Notes: generated from the sequence alone by a model not told the origin. 64,000 nt of DNA from Sapria himalayana (GCA_029783825.1 JAREIK010017107.1:31462-95461), one strand, 5' to 3'; shown: positions 1 to 14,424, counted from the first letter of the stretch. Numbers and translations are program-made.

Positions 1-1619
1 TAGTTTTAAATATACATTTAAATTATTTATTAGTTTATTTTTATAGAAATGTTAATTACAAAATAAATAATGAGTGAGGCAAATATAATTTTAATAATTT
101 ATTTTTAATCAAAAAAAATATAACATCGTAAAAATAAGTAAAAATTTAAAAACAAAAAATTATTATTTTGTAATATATTTTAAATTGATTTTGAATCATT
201 GTATATAGGTTTTGAAATTATATTTTAATTGCTATCAATCTTATTAATAATAGTTTATTAATTTATTTTTTGATCATTATTATAATATCTATCAATCAAA
301 TTACTTATATCGAATTTTAATGTTTTATAATTATAAAGATTATTATAGCTAAATATTATATTTACATTTAAAAAAATATTTAAAAATTATTATATTTTCA
401 AAGGTTATAACTTTCAAAAATGATAAAAAATAACAAAATTAATTTTTTGATAATTTTATAATTTAAATAAAACTAATAAACCACTAAATACCTAAACCAT
501 TAAATATATAGACTCCAAAACCCTAAAACCCCATAAATACTTAAAGCATTAAACCTATATAATCTATATAATAAATGATAATTATAATATGTATGAATAG
601 TTATTAATTAATGACTATCTTATTATTAATAGTTTATTAATTGAATTTTTGATAATTATTAATAATTCTATCTATAAAATTGTTTAGATTGAATTTATAT
701 GATATATAATTATAAATATTACTATAACTAAAGATTGTATTCACATTTCAAAAATTTTAAATATTATTATATTTTCAAAGGTTATAACCTATGAAAATGA
801 GAAAAAATTACAAATTTTTTTTTTGTTATTTTATTGTTTAAATAATACCAATAAACCACTAAGTTCCTAAAAACATTAATCACTAAACTCCTAAATGACA
901 AAACCTTTAAATACTTAAACCATTAAAATGGTATACATTAATAATATATCATAAATATCATTTAAATTTGTATTCAGTATAATTTTTAATTTTTATTTTA
1001 ATTATATATCAATTTATTTTTATAGAAATATTAATTACAAATTAAATTATCAGTGATACAGATCTAATTTAAATTAAACGATTATACCCTAAATAATAAA
1101 TAATAAATCTCAATATTATTGTTTTCATTATAATTTAAAATATTCATTTTAATTATTTATTTGTTTATTTTTATATAAATATTAATTGCAAAATAATTTT
1201 GAGTTAGATAAATATAATTTATATAAATTATTTTTCATCAAAAAAATATAGATAAACTTTTTAAAAGAAAAAAAAATTTTAAAACAAATAATTGTTATTT
1301 GGTAATACATTTTCCTTTGCTCTTGAATCATTTTAAGTTTTCATATTATATTTTAAGTAATATGAATCTAAATCATTATATATTTTTAATTTATTTTTTT
1401 TAATTTATTAGAATATCTATTAATAAAATTGATTATATTGAATTTATATTATATTTAATTATTATGATTATTATAAATAAATATTGTATTCACTCTTTAA
1501 AAAAATTTTGAAATTATTATATTTTCTAAGGTTATAACCTTAAAAATATTAGAAAAAATAATAAAAATAAATTTTTTGTTATTTCATTTTTTAAATAAAG
1601 CCTATAGACCATTAAATGC

Positions 1620-1641
1620 CTGCTTACTTAAATCAGTAAGC
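1620..1641 (+). repeat. Type-B-specific short hairpin (GCTTACT/AGTAAGC)
   Basis: The 20-nt motif GCTTACTTAAATCAGTAAGC can form a 7-bp stem with a 6-nt loop. It marks type-B monomers only. It recurs near 3931, 8310 (one stem mismatch) and, in inverted polarity, near 17815, 20117, 22441, 27096, 29422 and 59729. It lies between the AAATGCC block and the CCCC-rich telomere-like block. Confidence 0.7.
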
Positions 1642-2794
1642 TAATAAACCCCGAAACCCCTAAATACATAAACCTTTTAACATATATATACTACTAAATG
1701 AATAATAAATCTCATTTTTATGTCTATTTATTATAATTTTTAATATTCAATTTAATTATTTATAGTTTAATTTTTTACAAAAATTAATTACAAAATAAAT
1801 TTCGAGCAGGACAAACATTATTTAAATAATTGATTTTTAATAAAAAAAAATATAAGCTTATAAAAAGAAGGAAAAATTTAAAAATTAAATATTATTATTT
1901 AGTAATATATTTTGATTTTATTTTGAATCATTTTGCGTCATTTAAATAAATTTTAATTAAAATTTATATTTTTATTAATAGTTTATTAATTTAATTTTTG
2001 ATCATTATTATAATATCTATCATTAAAATTGTTTATATTGAATTTATTTGATATATAATCAGTAATATTAATATAATTATACATGGTATTCACATTTCAA
2101 AAAATTTTAAAAATTATCATATTTTCAAAGGTTATAACGTTTGAAAATAAGAAAAAATTTTTTAAAAAAAAATTTTATTTTTATTATTTAAGTAAAATCT
2201 ATAAACCACAAAATGCCGAAAAACATAAATTGCTAAACTCCTAAACCAATAAACCGGTATTTTCCATTTATAATAAATCACAAATCTCATTTTAATTTGT
2301 ATTCATTATAATTTTAAATATTCGTTTTAATTGTTTATTAGTTTATTTTTTATTGAAATGTTAATTACAAAGTAAATAATGAGTGAGACAAAAATAATTT
2401 TAATAATTTATTTTTTATTCAAAAAAAAAATTATAAGCTTATAAAAAGAAGTAAAAATTTAAAAACAAAAATTTATTATTTACTAATATATTTTACTTTG
2501 ATTTTGAATCATTATATATAGGTTTTTAAATTATATTTTAATTACTATCAATCTTATTAATAATAGTTTATTAATTTATTTTTTGATCATTATTTTAATA
2601 TCTATCAATAAAATTACTTATATTGAATTTTAATGTTTTATAATTATTAATATTATTATAACTAAATATTATTTTTTCCTTTGAAAAAAAAATTAAAAAT
2701 GTTTATATTTGCAAAGATTATATCCTTCAAAAATGATAAAGAATCACAAAAATTTTTTTTTTAAAATTTTATTATTTAAATAAAAATTATAAAT

Positions 2795-2875
2795 CACTAA
2801 ATACCTAAACATTTAAATCTATAGACTCCTAAACCCCAAAACCCCCTAAATACTTAAAGCATTAAACCTATATAA
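2795..2875 (+). repeat. Telomere-like degenerate block inside a type-D monomer
   Basis: This stretch runs through words such as CTAAATACCTAAAC, ACTCCTAAACCCC and CCCCCTAAATACTTAAAG, with an irregular 7-8-nt rhythm. The pattern resembles decayed Arabidopsis-type telomere repeat (CCCTAAA)n. The same block exists in all monomer types and is the most C-rich part of each. Derivation from telomeric DNA is inference; convergent A+T-rich sequence is possible. Confidence 0.45.
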
Positions 2876-4059
2876 TCTATAAAATAAATGATAATTATAA
2901 TATCTATCAATAGTTTATTAATTAATATCTATCTTATTATTAATATTTTATTAATTTAATTTTTGATCATTATTAATATATCTATCAATAAATTGTTTAT
3001 ATTTAATTTATATGATATATAATTATTAATATTCTTATAACTAAATATTCTATTCACATTTCAAAAAATTTTAAATATTATTATTTTTTCAAAGGTTATA
3101 ACCTATGAAAATGAGAAAAAAGTACAAATTTTTTTTTGTTATTTTATTATTAAAATAATACCTATAAACCACTAAATGCCTAAAAACATAAATCACTAAA
3201 CTCCTAAACGAAAAAGCCTCTAAATACTTAAACCATTAAACTAGTATACATTAATAATAAATCATAAATATCATATAAATTTGTATCCAGTATAATTTTA
3301 AATTTTTATTTTAATTATTTATCAGTTTATTTTTATAGAAATATTAATTACAAATTAAATTTTTAGTGGACAGATCTAATTTAAATTAAACCATTATACC
3401 CTAAATAATAAATAATAAATCTCAATATTATTGTTTTCATTATAAATTAACTATTCATTTTAATTAGTTATTTGTTTATTTTTATATAAATATTAATTAC
3501 AAAATAAATTAAAAGTTAAATAGATATAATTTATATAAATTATTTTTAATCCAAATAGTATAGATAAACTTTTTAAAAAGAAAAAAAATTTTCAAATCAA
3601 ATAATTATTATTTTGTAATACATTTTCCTTTGCTTTTGAATCATTTTAGATTTTCATATTATATTTTAAGTAATATGAATCATATTCATTATAGATTTTT
3701 AATTTATTTTTTTAGATTTATTAGAATATCTATAAATAAAATTGATTATATTGAATTTATATTATATATAATTATTATGATTATAATAAATAAATATTGT
3801 ATTCACTTTTGAAAAAAATTTAAAAATTATCATATTTTCAATGGTTATAACCTTCAAAATATGATAAAAAATAATAAAAAAAAATTTTAATTATTTCATT
3901 TTTTAAAAAAAGCCTATAGATCATTAAATGCCAGCTTACTTAAATTAGTAAGCTCATAAACTATGAAACCCCTAAATACATAAAGCTATTAATATCTATA
4001 TACTACTTAAAAAATAATAAATCTGATTTTATGACTATATATTATAATTTTAAATATTT

Positions 4060-4080
4060 AATTTAATTATTTATATTGAA
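4060..4080 (+). other. Deletion junction inside HOR unit 2
   Basis: The T-rich part of a type-C monomer jumps from TTAATTATTTATA straight to TTGAATTTATATGATATATAAT. This skips roughly 275 bp found in the other type-C monomers (for example 6100-6400). The dyad spacing drops from ~597 to ~325 accordingly. Short T/A microhomology spans the join. Confidence 0.7.
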
Positions 4081-4770
4081 TTTATATGATATATAATTAG
4101 TAAAATTAATATAATTATACATGGTATTCACATTTCAAAAAATTTTAAAAATTATGTTATTTTCAAAGGGTATACCTTTGAAAATCTGAAAAAATCGAAA
4201 AAAAATAATTTATATTTTTTTTATTTAAATAAAACCTATAAACCACAAAATGCCAAAAAAACATAAATTGCTAAACTCCTAAACAATATAACTCCTAAAT
4301 AATCAAACCAATAAACCGGTATACCATTTATAATAAATCATAAATTTGATCTTAATTCATATCCATTATAATTTTAAATATTCATTTTAATTATTTATTA
4401 GTTTATATTTATAGAAATGTTAATTACAAAATCAATAATGAGTGAGACAAATATAATTTTAATAATTTATTTTTTATTAAAAAAAAATATAAGCTTATAA
4501 AAAGAAGCAAGAATTAAATAACAAAAAATTATTATTTATTAATATATTTTACTTTGATTTTGAATCATTGTAAATTGGTTTTTAAATTATATTTTAATTA
4601 ATATCAATCTTATTAATAATAGTTTATTAATTTATATTTTGATCATAATTATAATATCTATCAATAAAATTATTTATATTGAATTTTAATGTTTTATAAT
4701 TATTAAGATTATTATAACTAAATATTATTTTTACATTTGATAAAAAATTTAAAATTATTATATTTTCAAA

Positions 4771-7092
4771 GGTTATAACCTTCAAAAATGATAAAAAATC
4801 ACAAAAATACTTTTTTTATAATTTTATTATTTAAATAAAAATTATAAATCACTAAATACCTAAACATTTAAATCTATAAACTCTTAAACCCCAAAAGCCT
4901 TTAAATACTTAAAGCATTAAAACAATATAACCTATATAATAAAAGATAATTATAATATCTATCAAAAGTTTGTTAATTAATCACTATCTTATTATTAATA
5001 GTTTATTTATTTAATTTTTGATCATTATTAATATATCTATCAATAAAATTGTTTATATTGAATTTATTTGATATATAATTATTAATATTAATATAACTAA
5101 AGATTGTATTCACATTTAAAAAAATTTAAAATATTATTATTTTTTTCAAAGCTTATAACCTATGAAAATCAGAAAAAATTACAACAATTTTTTTGTTATT
5201 TTATTTTTTAAATAATACATATAAACCACTATGTTCCTAAAAACATAAATCAATAAATACCTAAACGACAAAACATATAAATACTTAAACCATTAAACTA
5301 GTATCCATTAATAATAAATCATAAATATCATTTAAATTTGTATTCAGTATAATTTTTAATTTTTATTTTAATTATTTATTAGTTTATTTTTATAGAAATA
5401 TTAATTAGAAATTAAATTATCAGTGAGACAGATCTAATTTAAATTAAACCAGTAACCCTAAATAATAAATAATAAATCTTAATATTATTGTTTTCATTAT
5501 AATTTAAAATATTTATTTTAATTAGTTAATTGTTTATTTTTATATAAATATTAATTACAAAATAAATTATGAGTTATATAGATATAATTTATATAAATTA
5601 TTTTTCATCAAAAAAATATAGTTAAACTTTTTAAAATAAAAAAAAATTCAAAAAAAATAATTATTAATTATTAATACATTTTCCATTGATTTTGAATTAT
5701 TTTTGGTTTTGATATTATATTTTAAGAAATATGAATCTTATATATTATATATTTTTAATTTTTTTTGAGAATTATTAGAATATCTATCAATAAAATTGTT
5801 TATATTTAATTTATATTATATATAATTATTATGATTATTATAAATAAATATTGTAATCTCTCTTTAAAAAATTTTAAAAATTATCATATTTTCAATGGTT
5901 ATAACCTTGAAAATATGATAAAAAATAATATAAATTATTATTTTTTATTTCATTTTTTAAATAAAGCCTATAGACCAATAATGCCTCCTTACATAAATCA
6001 ATAAGCTATTAATCCCCGAAACCCCTAAATACATAAACCTTTTAACATCTATATAGTACTTAATGAATAATAAATCTCATTTTTATAAATAATTATTATA
6101 ATTTTAAATATTTATTTTAATTATTCATAGTTTAATTTTTTACAAAAATTAATTACAAAATAAATTTCGAGTGAGAGAAATATTATTTAAATAATTGATT
6201 TTTAATAAAAAAATATGAGCTTATAAAAAGAAAGAAAAATTTAAAAAATAAATATTATTATTTAGTAATATATTTTGATTTGATTTTGAATCATTTTGTG
6301 TCATATAAATATATATTAATTAATATTTATATTTTTTTTAATAGTTTATTAATTTAATTTTGGAGCTATATTATAATATCTATCATTAAAATTATTTATA
6401 TTTAATTTATATGATATATAATCAGTAAGATTAATATAATTATACATGGTATTCATATTTCAAAAAATTTAAAAAATTATTTTTTTAAAGGTTATAACCA
6501 TTGAAAATCCGAAAAAATCTAAAAAAAAATTTTTTTATTTTTATTATTTAAATAAAACCTATAAACCAAAAAATACCTAAAAACATAAATTGCTAAACTC
6601 CTAAGCAATAAACCCCCTAAATAATCAAACCAATAAACCGGTATACTATTTATAATAAATAATAAATCACATTTTAATTTGTATTGATTATAATTTTAAA
6701 TATACATTTAAATTATTTATTAGTTTATTTTTATAGAAATGTTAATTACAAAATAAATAATGAGTGAGACAAATATAATTTTAATAATTTATTTTTAATC
6801 AAAAAAAATATAACCTTATAAAAAGATGTAAAAATTTAAAAACAAAAAATTATTATTTAGTTATATATTTTACATTGATTTTGAATCATTGTATATCAGT
6901 TTTGAAATTATATTTTAATTGCTATCAATCTTCTTCATAAAAGTTTATTAATTTATTTTTTGGTCATTATTATAATATCTATCAATAAAATTACTTATAT
7001 CGATTTTTAATGTTTTATAATTATTAAGATTATTATAGCTAAATATTATATTTACATTTGAAAAAATATTTAAAAATTATTATATTTTCAAA
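4771..7092 (+). repeat. Representative complete higher-order repeat unit (D-A-B-C)
   Basis: One full HOR measured dyad to dyad, 2322 bp. It holds monomer dyads at 4771 (type D), 5151 (A), 5897 (B) and 6490 (C), then returns to type D at 7093. The neighbouring unit 7093-9398 is 2305 bp with the same order. Type B is longer because it carries an extra ~150-bp segment containing the motif AGATCTAATTTAAATTAAAC. Type A is short because it lacks roughly 220 bp present in the others. This unit is a good consensus seed for the whole array. Confidence 0.88.
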
Positions 7093-10000
7093 GGTTATAA
7101 CTTTCAAAAATGATAAAAAATAATAAAAATAATTTTTTGATAATTTTATTATTTAAATAAAACTTATAAACCACTAAATACCTAAACCTTTAAATATATA
7201 GACTCCAAAACCCTAAAAGCCCCTAAATACTTAAAGCATTAAACCTATATAATCTATATAATAAATGATAATTATAATATATATCAATAGTTTATAAATT
7301 AATCTCTATCTTATTATTAATAGTTTATTAATTGAATTTTTGAAAATTATTAAAAAATCTATCTATAAGATTATTTATATTGAATTAATAGGATATATAA
7401 TTATTAATATTAATATAACCAAAGATTGCATTCACATTTAAAAAATTTTAAGTATTATTATATTTTCAAAGGTTATAACCTATGAAAATGAGAAAACATT
7501 ACAAATTTTTTTTGTTATTTTATTGTTTAAATAATACCTATAAACCACTAAGTGCATAAAAACATAAATCACTAAACTCCTTAATGACAAAACCTCTAAA
7601 TACATAAACCATTAAAATGGTATACATTAATAATAAATCATAAATATCATTTAAATTTGTGTTCACTTAATTTTAAATTTTTATTTTAATTATTTATCAG
7701 TTTATTTTTATAGAAATATTAATTACAAATTAAATTATCAGTGATACAGATCTAATTTAAATTAAACCAGTATACCCTAAATAATAAATAATAAATCTCA
7801 ATATTATTGTTTTAATTATAATTTAAAATTTCATTTTAATTATTTATTTGTTTATTTTTATAAAAATATTAATTACAAAATAAATTATGAGTTAGATAGA
7901 TATAATTTATATAAATTATTTTTCATCATAAAAATATAGATAAACTTTTTAAAGGAAAAAAAATTTAAAAACAAATAATTATTATTTGGTAATACATTTT
8001 GATTTGATATTGAATCATTTTAGGTTTTCATATTATATTTTAAGTAATATGAATCTAAATCATTATAGATTTTTAATTTATTTTTTATAATTTATTAGAA
8101 TATCTATTAATAAAATTGATTATATTGAATTTATATTATATTTAATTATTATGATTATTATAAATAAATATTGTATTCACTCTTTAAAAAAATTTTGAAA
8201 TTATTATATTTTCTAAGGTTATAACCTTAAAAATATTAGAAAAAATAATAAAAATAAATTTTTTGTTATTTCATTTTTTAAATAAAGCCTATAGACCATT
8301 AAATGCCTGCTTACGTAAATCAGTAAGCTAATAAACCCCGAAACCCCTAAATACAAAAACCTTTTAAATCTATATTCTACTTAATGAATAATAAATCTCA
8401 TTTTTATGTCTATTTATTATAATTTTTAATATTCATTTTAATTATTTATAGTTTAATTTTTTACAAAAATTAATTACAAAATAAATTTCGAGCAGGACAA
8501 ACATTATTTAAATAATTGATTTTTAATAAAAAAAAATATAAGCTTATAAAAAGAAGGAAAAATTTAAAAATTAAATATTATTATTTAGTAATATATTTTG
8601 ATTTTATTTTGAATCATTTTGCGTCATTTAAATAAATTTTAATTAAAATTTATATTTTTATTAATAGTTTATTAATTTAATTTTTGATCATTATTATAAT
8701 ATCTATCATTAAAATTGTTTATATTGAATTTATTTGAGATATAATCAGTAATATTAATATAATTATACATGGTATTCACATTTCAAAAAATTTTAAAATT
8801 TACCATATTTTCAAAGGTTATAACGTTTGAAAATCAGAAAAAATTATAAAAAAAAAAATTTTTATTTTTATTATTGAAGTAAAATCTATAAACCACAATA
8901 TGCCGAAAAACATAAATTGCTAAACTCCTAAACCAATAAACCGGTATTCCATATATAATAAATCACAAATCACATTTTAATTTGTATTCATTATAATTTT
9001 AAATCTTCATTTTAATTATTTATTAGTTTATCTATTATTGAAATATTAATTACAATGTAAATAATGAGTGAGACAAATATAATTTTAATAATTTATTTTT
9101 TTTTCAAAAAAAAATATAAGCTTATAAAAAGAAGTACAAATTTAAAAACAAAAAATTATATTTAGTAATATATTTTACTTTGATTTTGAATCATTGTATA
9201 TAGGTTTTTAAATTATATTTTAATTACTATCAATCTTATTAATAATAGTTTATCAATTTATTTTTTGATCATTATTATACTATCTATCAATAAAATTACT
9301 TATATTGAATTTTAATGTTTTATAATTATTAATATTATTATAACTAAATATTATTTTTACTTTTGAAAAAAAATTTTAAAATTATTATATTTTCAAAGGT
9401 CATAAACTTCAAAAATGATAAAAAATCTCAAAAATAATTTTTTATATTTTTATTTTTTAAATAAAAATTATTAATCACAAAATAGCTAAAAATTTAAATC
9501 TATAGAATCCTAAACCCCAAAACCCCCTAAATTCTTAAAGCATTAAACCTATATAAATTATATAATAAATGATAATTATAATAACTATCAATAGTTTATT
9601 AATTAATCTCTATCTTATTATTAATAGTTTATTAATTTAATTTTTGATCATTATTAATATATTTATCAATAAAATTGTTTAAATTGAATTTAAATAATAT
9701 ATAATTATTATTATTAATATAACTAAAGATTGTATTCACATTTCAAAAAATTTTAAATATTATTATATTTTCATAGGTTATAACCTATGAAAATGATAAA
9801 AAATTGCAAATTTTTATTGTTATTTTATTGTTTAAATAATACTTATAAACTACTAAATGTCTAAACACTTAAATCACTAAACTCCTAAATGATAAAACCT
9901 TTAAATACTTAAACCAGTAAACTAGTTTACATTAATAATAAATCATAAATATCATTTAAATTTGTATTCAGTATAAATTTTAATTTTTATTTTAATTATT

Positions 10001-10126
10001 TATCAGTTTATTTGTATAGAAATATTAATTACAAATTAAATTATCAGTGAAACAGATCTAATTTTAATTAAACCAGTATACCCTAAATAATAAATAAAAA
10101 ATCTCAATATTATTGTTTTAATTCTT

Positions 10127-10154
10127 TTTAAATAATTTATATAAATTATTTAAA
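10127..10154. other. Polarity switch 1: perfect 28-bp palindrome at the array inversion point
   Basis: Forward-polarity type-B satellite reads up to about 10126. From about 10160 the sequence is type-C satellite in reverse polarity (GTGGTTTATAGGTTTTATTTAA). Between them lies a perfect palindrome whose left arm is TTTAAATAATTTAT and whose right arm is the exact reverse complement. The inner AATTTATATAAATT occurs naturally in the satellite (for example near 1210 and 3520). The junction may therefore have formed by a strand switch at an existing palindrome. Confidence 0.75.
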
Positions 10155-13100
10155 TAATTTTTTTTGTGGTTTATAGGTTTTATTTAAATAAAAAAAATTT
10201 TTTTTTCGATTTTTTCGGATTTTCAAAGGTTATAACATTTGAAAATAAGATAATTTTTAAAATTTTTTGAAATTTGAATACCATGTATAATTATATTAAT
10301 CTTACTGATTATATATCATATAAATTCAATATAAACAATTTTAATGATAGATATTATAATAATGATCAAAAATTAAATTCATAAACTATTAATAAAAATA
10401 TATATTTTACTTAAAATATATTTACATGACGAAAAATGATTCAAAATAAAATCAAAATATATTACTAAATAATAATATTTAATTTTTAAATTTTTACTTC
10501 TTTTTATTAGGTCATATTTTTTATTATTTTTATTATTATTTTATATCATATTTTCAAGGTTATAACCCTTGAAAATATGATAATTTTTAAATTTTTTTTA
10601 AGAGTGAATACAATATCTATTTATAATAATCATAATAATTATATATAATATAAATTCAATATTAACAATTTTATTGATAGATATTCTAATAATTCTAAAA
10701 AAAATAAATTAAAAATATATAATGAATAATATTCATATTACTTAAAATATAATATGAAAACCAAAAATGATTCAAAATCAAGGAAAATGTATTACTAAAT
10801 AATAATTATTTGTTATGAAATTTTTTTTTATTTTAACAAGTTTATCTATATTTTTTTGATGAAAATTAATTTATATAAATTATATCTATCTAACTCATAA
10901 TTTTTTTTGTAATTAAATATTATATAAAAATGAACAAATAATTAATAATAATGAATAATTTAAATTATAGTGAAAACAATAATATTGAGATTTATTATTT
11001 ATTATTAAGGGTATACTGGTTTAATTTAAATTAGATCTGTCTCACTGATAAATTAATTTGTAATTAATATTTCTATAAAAATAAATTGATAAATAATAAA
11101 AATAAAATTTAAAATTATACTGAATACAAATTTAAATTATTTTTATGATTTATTATTAATGTATACTAGTTTAATAGTTTAAGTATTTAGAGGTTTTGTC
11201 GATTTGGTATTTAGTGATTTATCTTTTTAGGCACTTAGTGGTTTATATATAATATTTAAAAAATAAAATAACAAAAAAAAATGCTGTAATTTTTTCGTAT
11301 TTTCATAGGTTATAACCATTAATAATATAATAAAACTTAAAATTTTTGAATTGTGAATACAATCTTTAGTTATATTAATATTAATAATTATATATCATAT
11401 AAATTCAATATAAATAATTTTATTGATAGATATATTAATAATGATCAAAATTAAATTAATAAACTATTAATAATAAGATAGAGATTAATTAATAAACTTT
11501 TGATAGATATTATAATTATCCTTTATTATATAGGTTTTATAGTTTTAATGCTTTAAGTATTTAGGGGCTTTTGCGGTTTAGGAGTCTATAGATTTAAATG
11601 TTTAGTTATTTAGTGATTTATAATTTTTATTTAAATAATAAAAATATAAAAAATTATTTTTTTGATTTTTTATCATTTTTGAAGGTTATAACCTTTGAAA
11701 ATATAATAATTTTTAAATTTGTTTTCAAAGGTAAAAATAATATTTAGTTAAAATAAACTTAATAATTATTAAACATTAAAATTCAATATAAGTAATTTTA
11801 TTGATAGATATTATAATTATGATCAAAAACTAAATTAATAAACTATTATTAATAAGATTGATAGGAATTAGAATATAATTTCAAAACCGATATACAATGA
11901 TTCAAAATCAAAGTAAAATATATTACTAAATAATAATTTTTTGTTTTTACATTTTTACATCTTTTAATAAGCTTATATTTTTTTTATTAAAAATAAATTA
12001 TTAAAATTATATTTGTCTCACTCATTATTTATTTTGTAATTAACATTTCTATAAAAAATAAACTAATAATTATTTAAAATGAATATGTAAAATTATAAAG
12101 AATACAAATTAAAATGACATTTGTGATTAATTATAATTGGTATACCAGTTTATTATTTTGAATATTTAGAAGTTTTGTTGTTTAGGCATTTAACAATTTA
12201 TGTTTTTAGGCATTTTGTGGTTTATAGGTTTTATTTAAATAAAAAAATAAAAATTCTTTTTTTTAGATTTTTTCAGATTTTCAAAGGTTATAACATTTGA
12301 AAATAAGATAATTTTTAAAATTTTTTGAAATGTGAATACCATGTATAATTATATTAATCTTATTGATTATATATCATATGAATTAAATATAAACAATTTT
12401 AATGATAGATATTATAATAATGATAAAAAATTAAATTAATAAACTATTAATAAAAATATAAATTTTAATTAAAATAAATTTACATGATTCAAAATAAAAT
12501 CAAAATATATTACTAAATAATAATATTTAATTTTTAAAATTTTCCTTCTATTTATAAGCTTATATTTTTTTTTATTAAAAATCAATTATTTAAATAATGT
12601 TTGTCCCGCTCCAAATTTATTTCGTAATTAATTTTTGTAAAAAATTAAACTCTAAATAATTAAATTGAATTTTTAAAATTATAATAAATAGACAAAAAAT
12701 GAGATTTATTATTCATTATGTCGTATATAGATGTTAAAGGGTTTATGTATTTACTGGTTTTAGGGTTTATGGGCTTACTGATTTTAGTAAGCATGCATTT
12801 AATGGTATATCAGCTTTATTTAAAAAATGAAATAACAAAAAATTTATTTTTATTATTTTTTATCATATTTTCAAGGGTATAATCCTTGAAAATATGATAA
12901 TTTTTAAATTTTTTTAAAGAGTGAATACAATATTTATTTATGATAATCATAATAATTAAATATAATATAAATTCAATATAATCAATTTTATTTATAGATA
13001 TTCTAATAAATTAAAAAAAATAAAATAAAATTTATGATGATTTAGATTCATATTACTTAAAATATTATATGAAAACCTAAAATGATTCAATAGCAAAGGA

Positions 13101-14415
13101 AAATGTATTACCAAATAATAATTATTTGTTTTGAAAATTTTTTTTTCTTTTAAAAAGTTTATCTATATTTTTTTGATGAAAAAAAATTTATATAAATTAT
13201 ATCTATCTAACTCATTATTTATTTTGTAATTAATATTTATATAAAAATAAACCATTAAATAATTAAAATGAATATTTTAAATTATAATAATAATTAAAAT
13301 AAATTTATATGAGTTTAATTTAAATTAGATCTGTCTCACAGATAATTTAATTTGTAATTAATATTTCTATAAAAATAAACTGATAAATAATTAAAATAAA
13401 AATTAAAAATTATACTGAATACAAATTTAAATGATATTTATGATTTATTATTAATGTATACTAGTTTAATTGTTTAAGTATTTAGAAGTTTTATCGTTTA
13501 GGAGTTTAGTCATTTATGTTTTTAGGCACATAGTGGTTTATAGGTATTATTTAAACAATAAAATAACAAAAAAAAATTTGTAATTTTTTCTAATATTCAT
13601 AGGTTATAACCTTTGAAAATATAAAAATATTTAAAATTTTTGAAATGTAAATACAATCTTTAGTTATATTAATATTAATAATTATATATCATATAAATTC
13701 AATATAAACAATTTTATTGATAGATATATTAATGATGATCAAAAATTAAATTAATAAACTATTAATAATAAGATACAGATTAATTAATAAACTATTGATA
13801 GATATTATAATTATCCTTTATTATATAGGTTATATAGGTTTAATGCTTGAAGTATTTAAGGGATTTTGGGGTTTAGGAGTCTATAGATTTAAATGTTTAT
13901 GTATTTAGTGATTTTTGATTTTTAATTAAATAATAAAATGATAAAAAAAATTATCTTTTTGATTTTATATCATTTTTGAAGGTTATAACATTTGAAAATA
14001 TAATAATTTTTAAATTTTTTTTCAAAAGTAAAAATAATATTTAGTTATAATAATATTAATAATTATAAAACATTAAAATTCAATATAAGTAATTTTATTG
14101 ATAGATATTATAATAATGATCAAAAAATAAATTAATAAACTATTATTAAAAAGATTGAAAGTTATTAAAATATAATTTAAAAACCTATATACAATGATTC
14201 AAAATCAAAGTAAAATATATTACTAAATAATAATTTTTTTTTAATTTTTACTTCTTTTTATAAGCATATATATTTTTTTTGAATAAAAAATAAATTATTA
14301 AAATTATATTTGTCTCACTCATTATTTACTTTGTAATTAACATTTCTATAAAAAATAAACTAATAAATAATTAAAATGAATATTTAAAATTATAATGAAT
14401 ACAAATTAAAATGAG

Positions 14416-14424
14416 ATTTGTGAA
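14416..14424 (-). other. HOR register break by microhomology deletion
   Basis: Type-D satellite reading AAATGAGATTTGTGA continues directly as AATACAATCTTTAG, which belongs beside a type-A dyad. The expected C and B monomers and the A dyad (about 1.5 kb) are missing. The shared word TGTGA sits at the join. The dyad spacing here is 774 bp (13981 to 14755), with two type-D dyads in succession. Confidence 0.65.

Larger units (their letters stand above)
1..10127 (+). repeat. A+T-rich satellite array 1, forward polarity, organised as ~2.31-kb higher-order repeats
   Basis: Tandem satellite. Each monomer has an A-rich block reading AAACCACTAAATGCC with telomere-like CCTAAA words, a T-rich block with ATTAATTACAAAATAAAT, a GAATCATTTT block, and a dyad with core GGTTATAACC. 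Dyad cores start near 403, 780, 1530, 2130, 2716, 3094, 3843, 4168, 4771, 5151, 5897, 6490, 7093, 7471, 8217, 8816, 9398 and 9776. The spacings recur as about 378, 748, 597 and 590, so four unequal monomers form one HOR of 2305-2322 bp. Four monomer types can be told apart: A (AAGATTGTATTCAC beside the dyad), B (GCTTACT hairpin), C (ATACATGGTATTCAC) and D (AAACCCCAAAACCCC block). The second unit (2716-4771) is only 2055 bp because about 275 bp is missing near 4070. No gene is seen anywhere in this stretch. Confidence 0.93.

Noticed and set aside
3630..3812. A 60-codon open frame repeated with identical translation at 15998-16180 on the other strand
   Set aside because: It begins with TTG rather than ATG, lies wholly inside satellite, and its composition (I, Y, N, F, K) is that of A+T-rich noise. 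The two copies differ at only three bases, too few to argue for selection. It is useful as evidence of satellite similarity, not as a gene.
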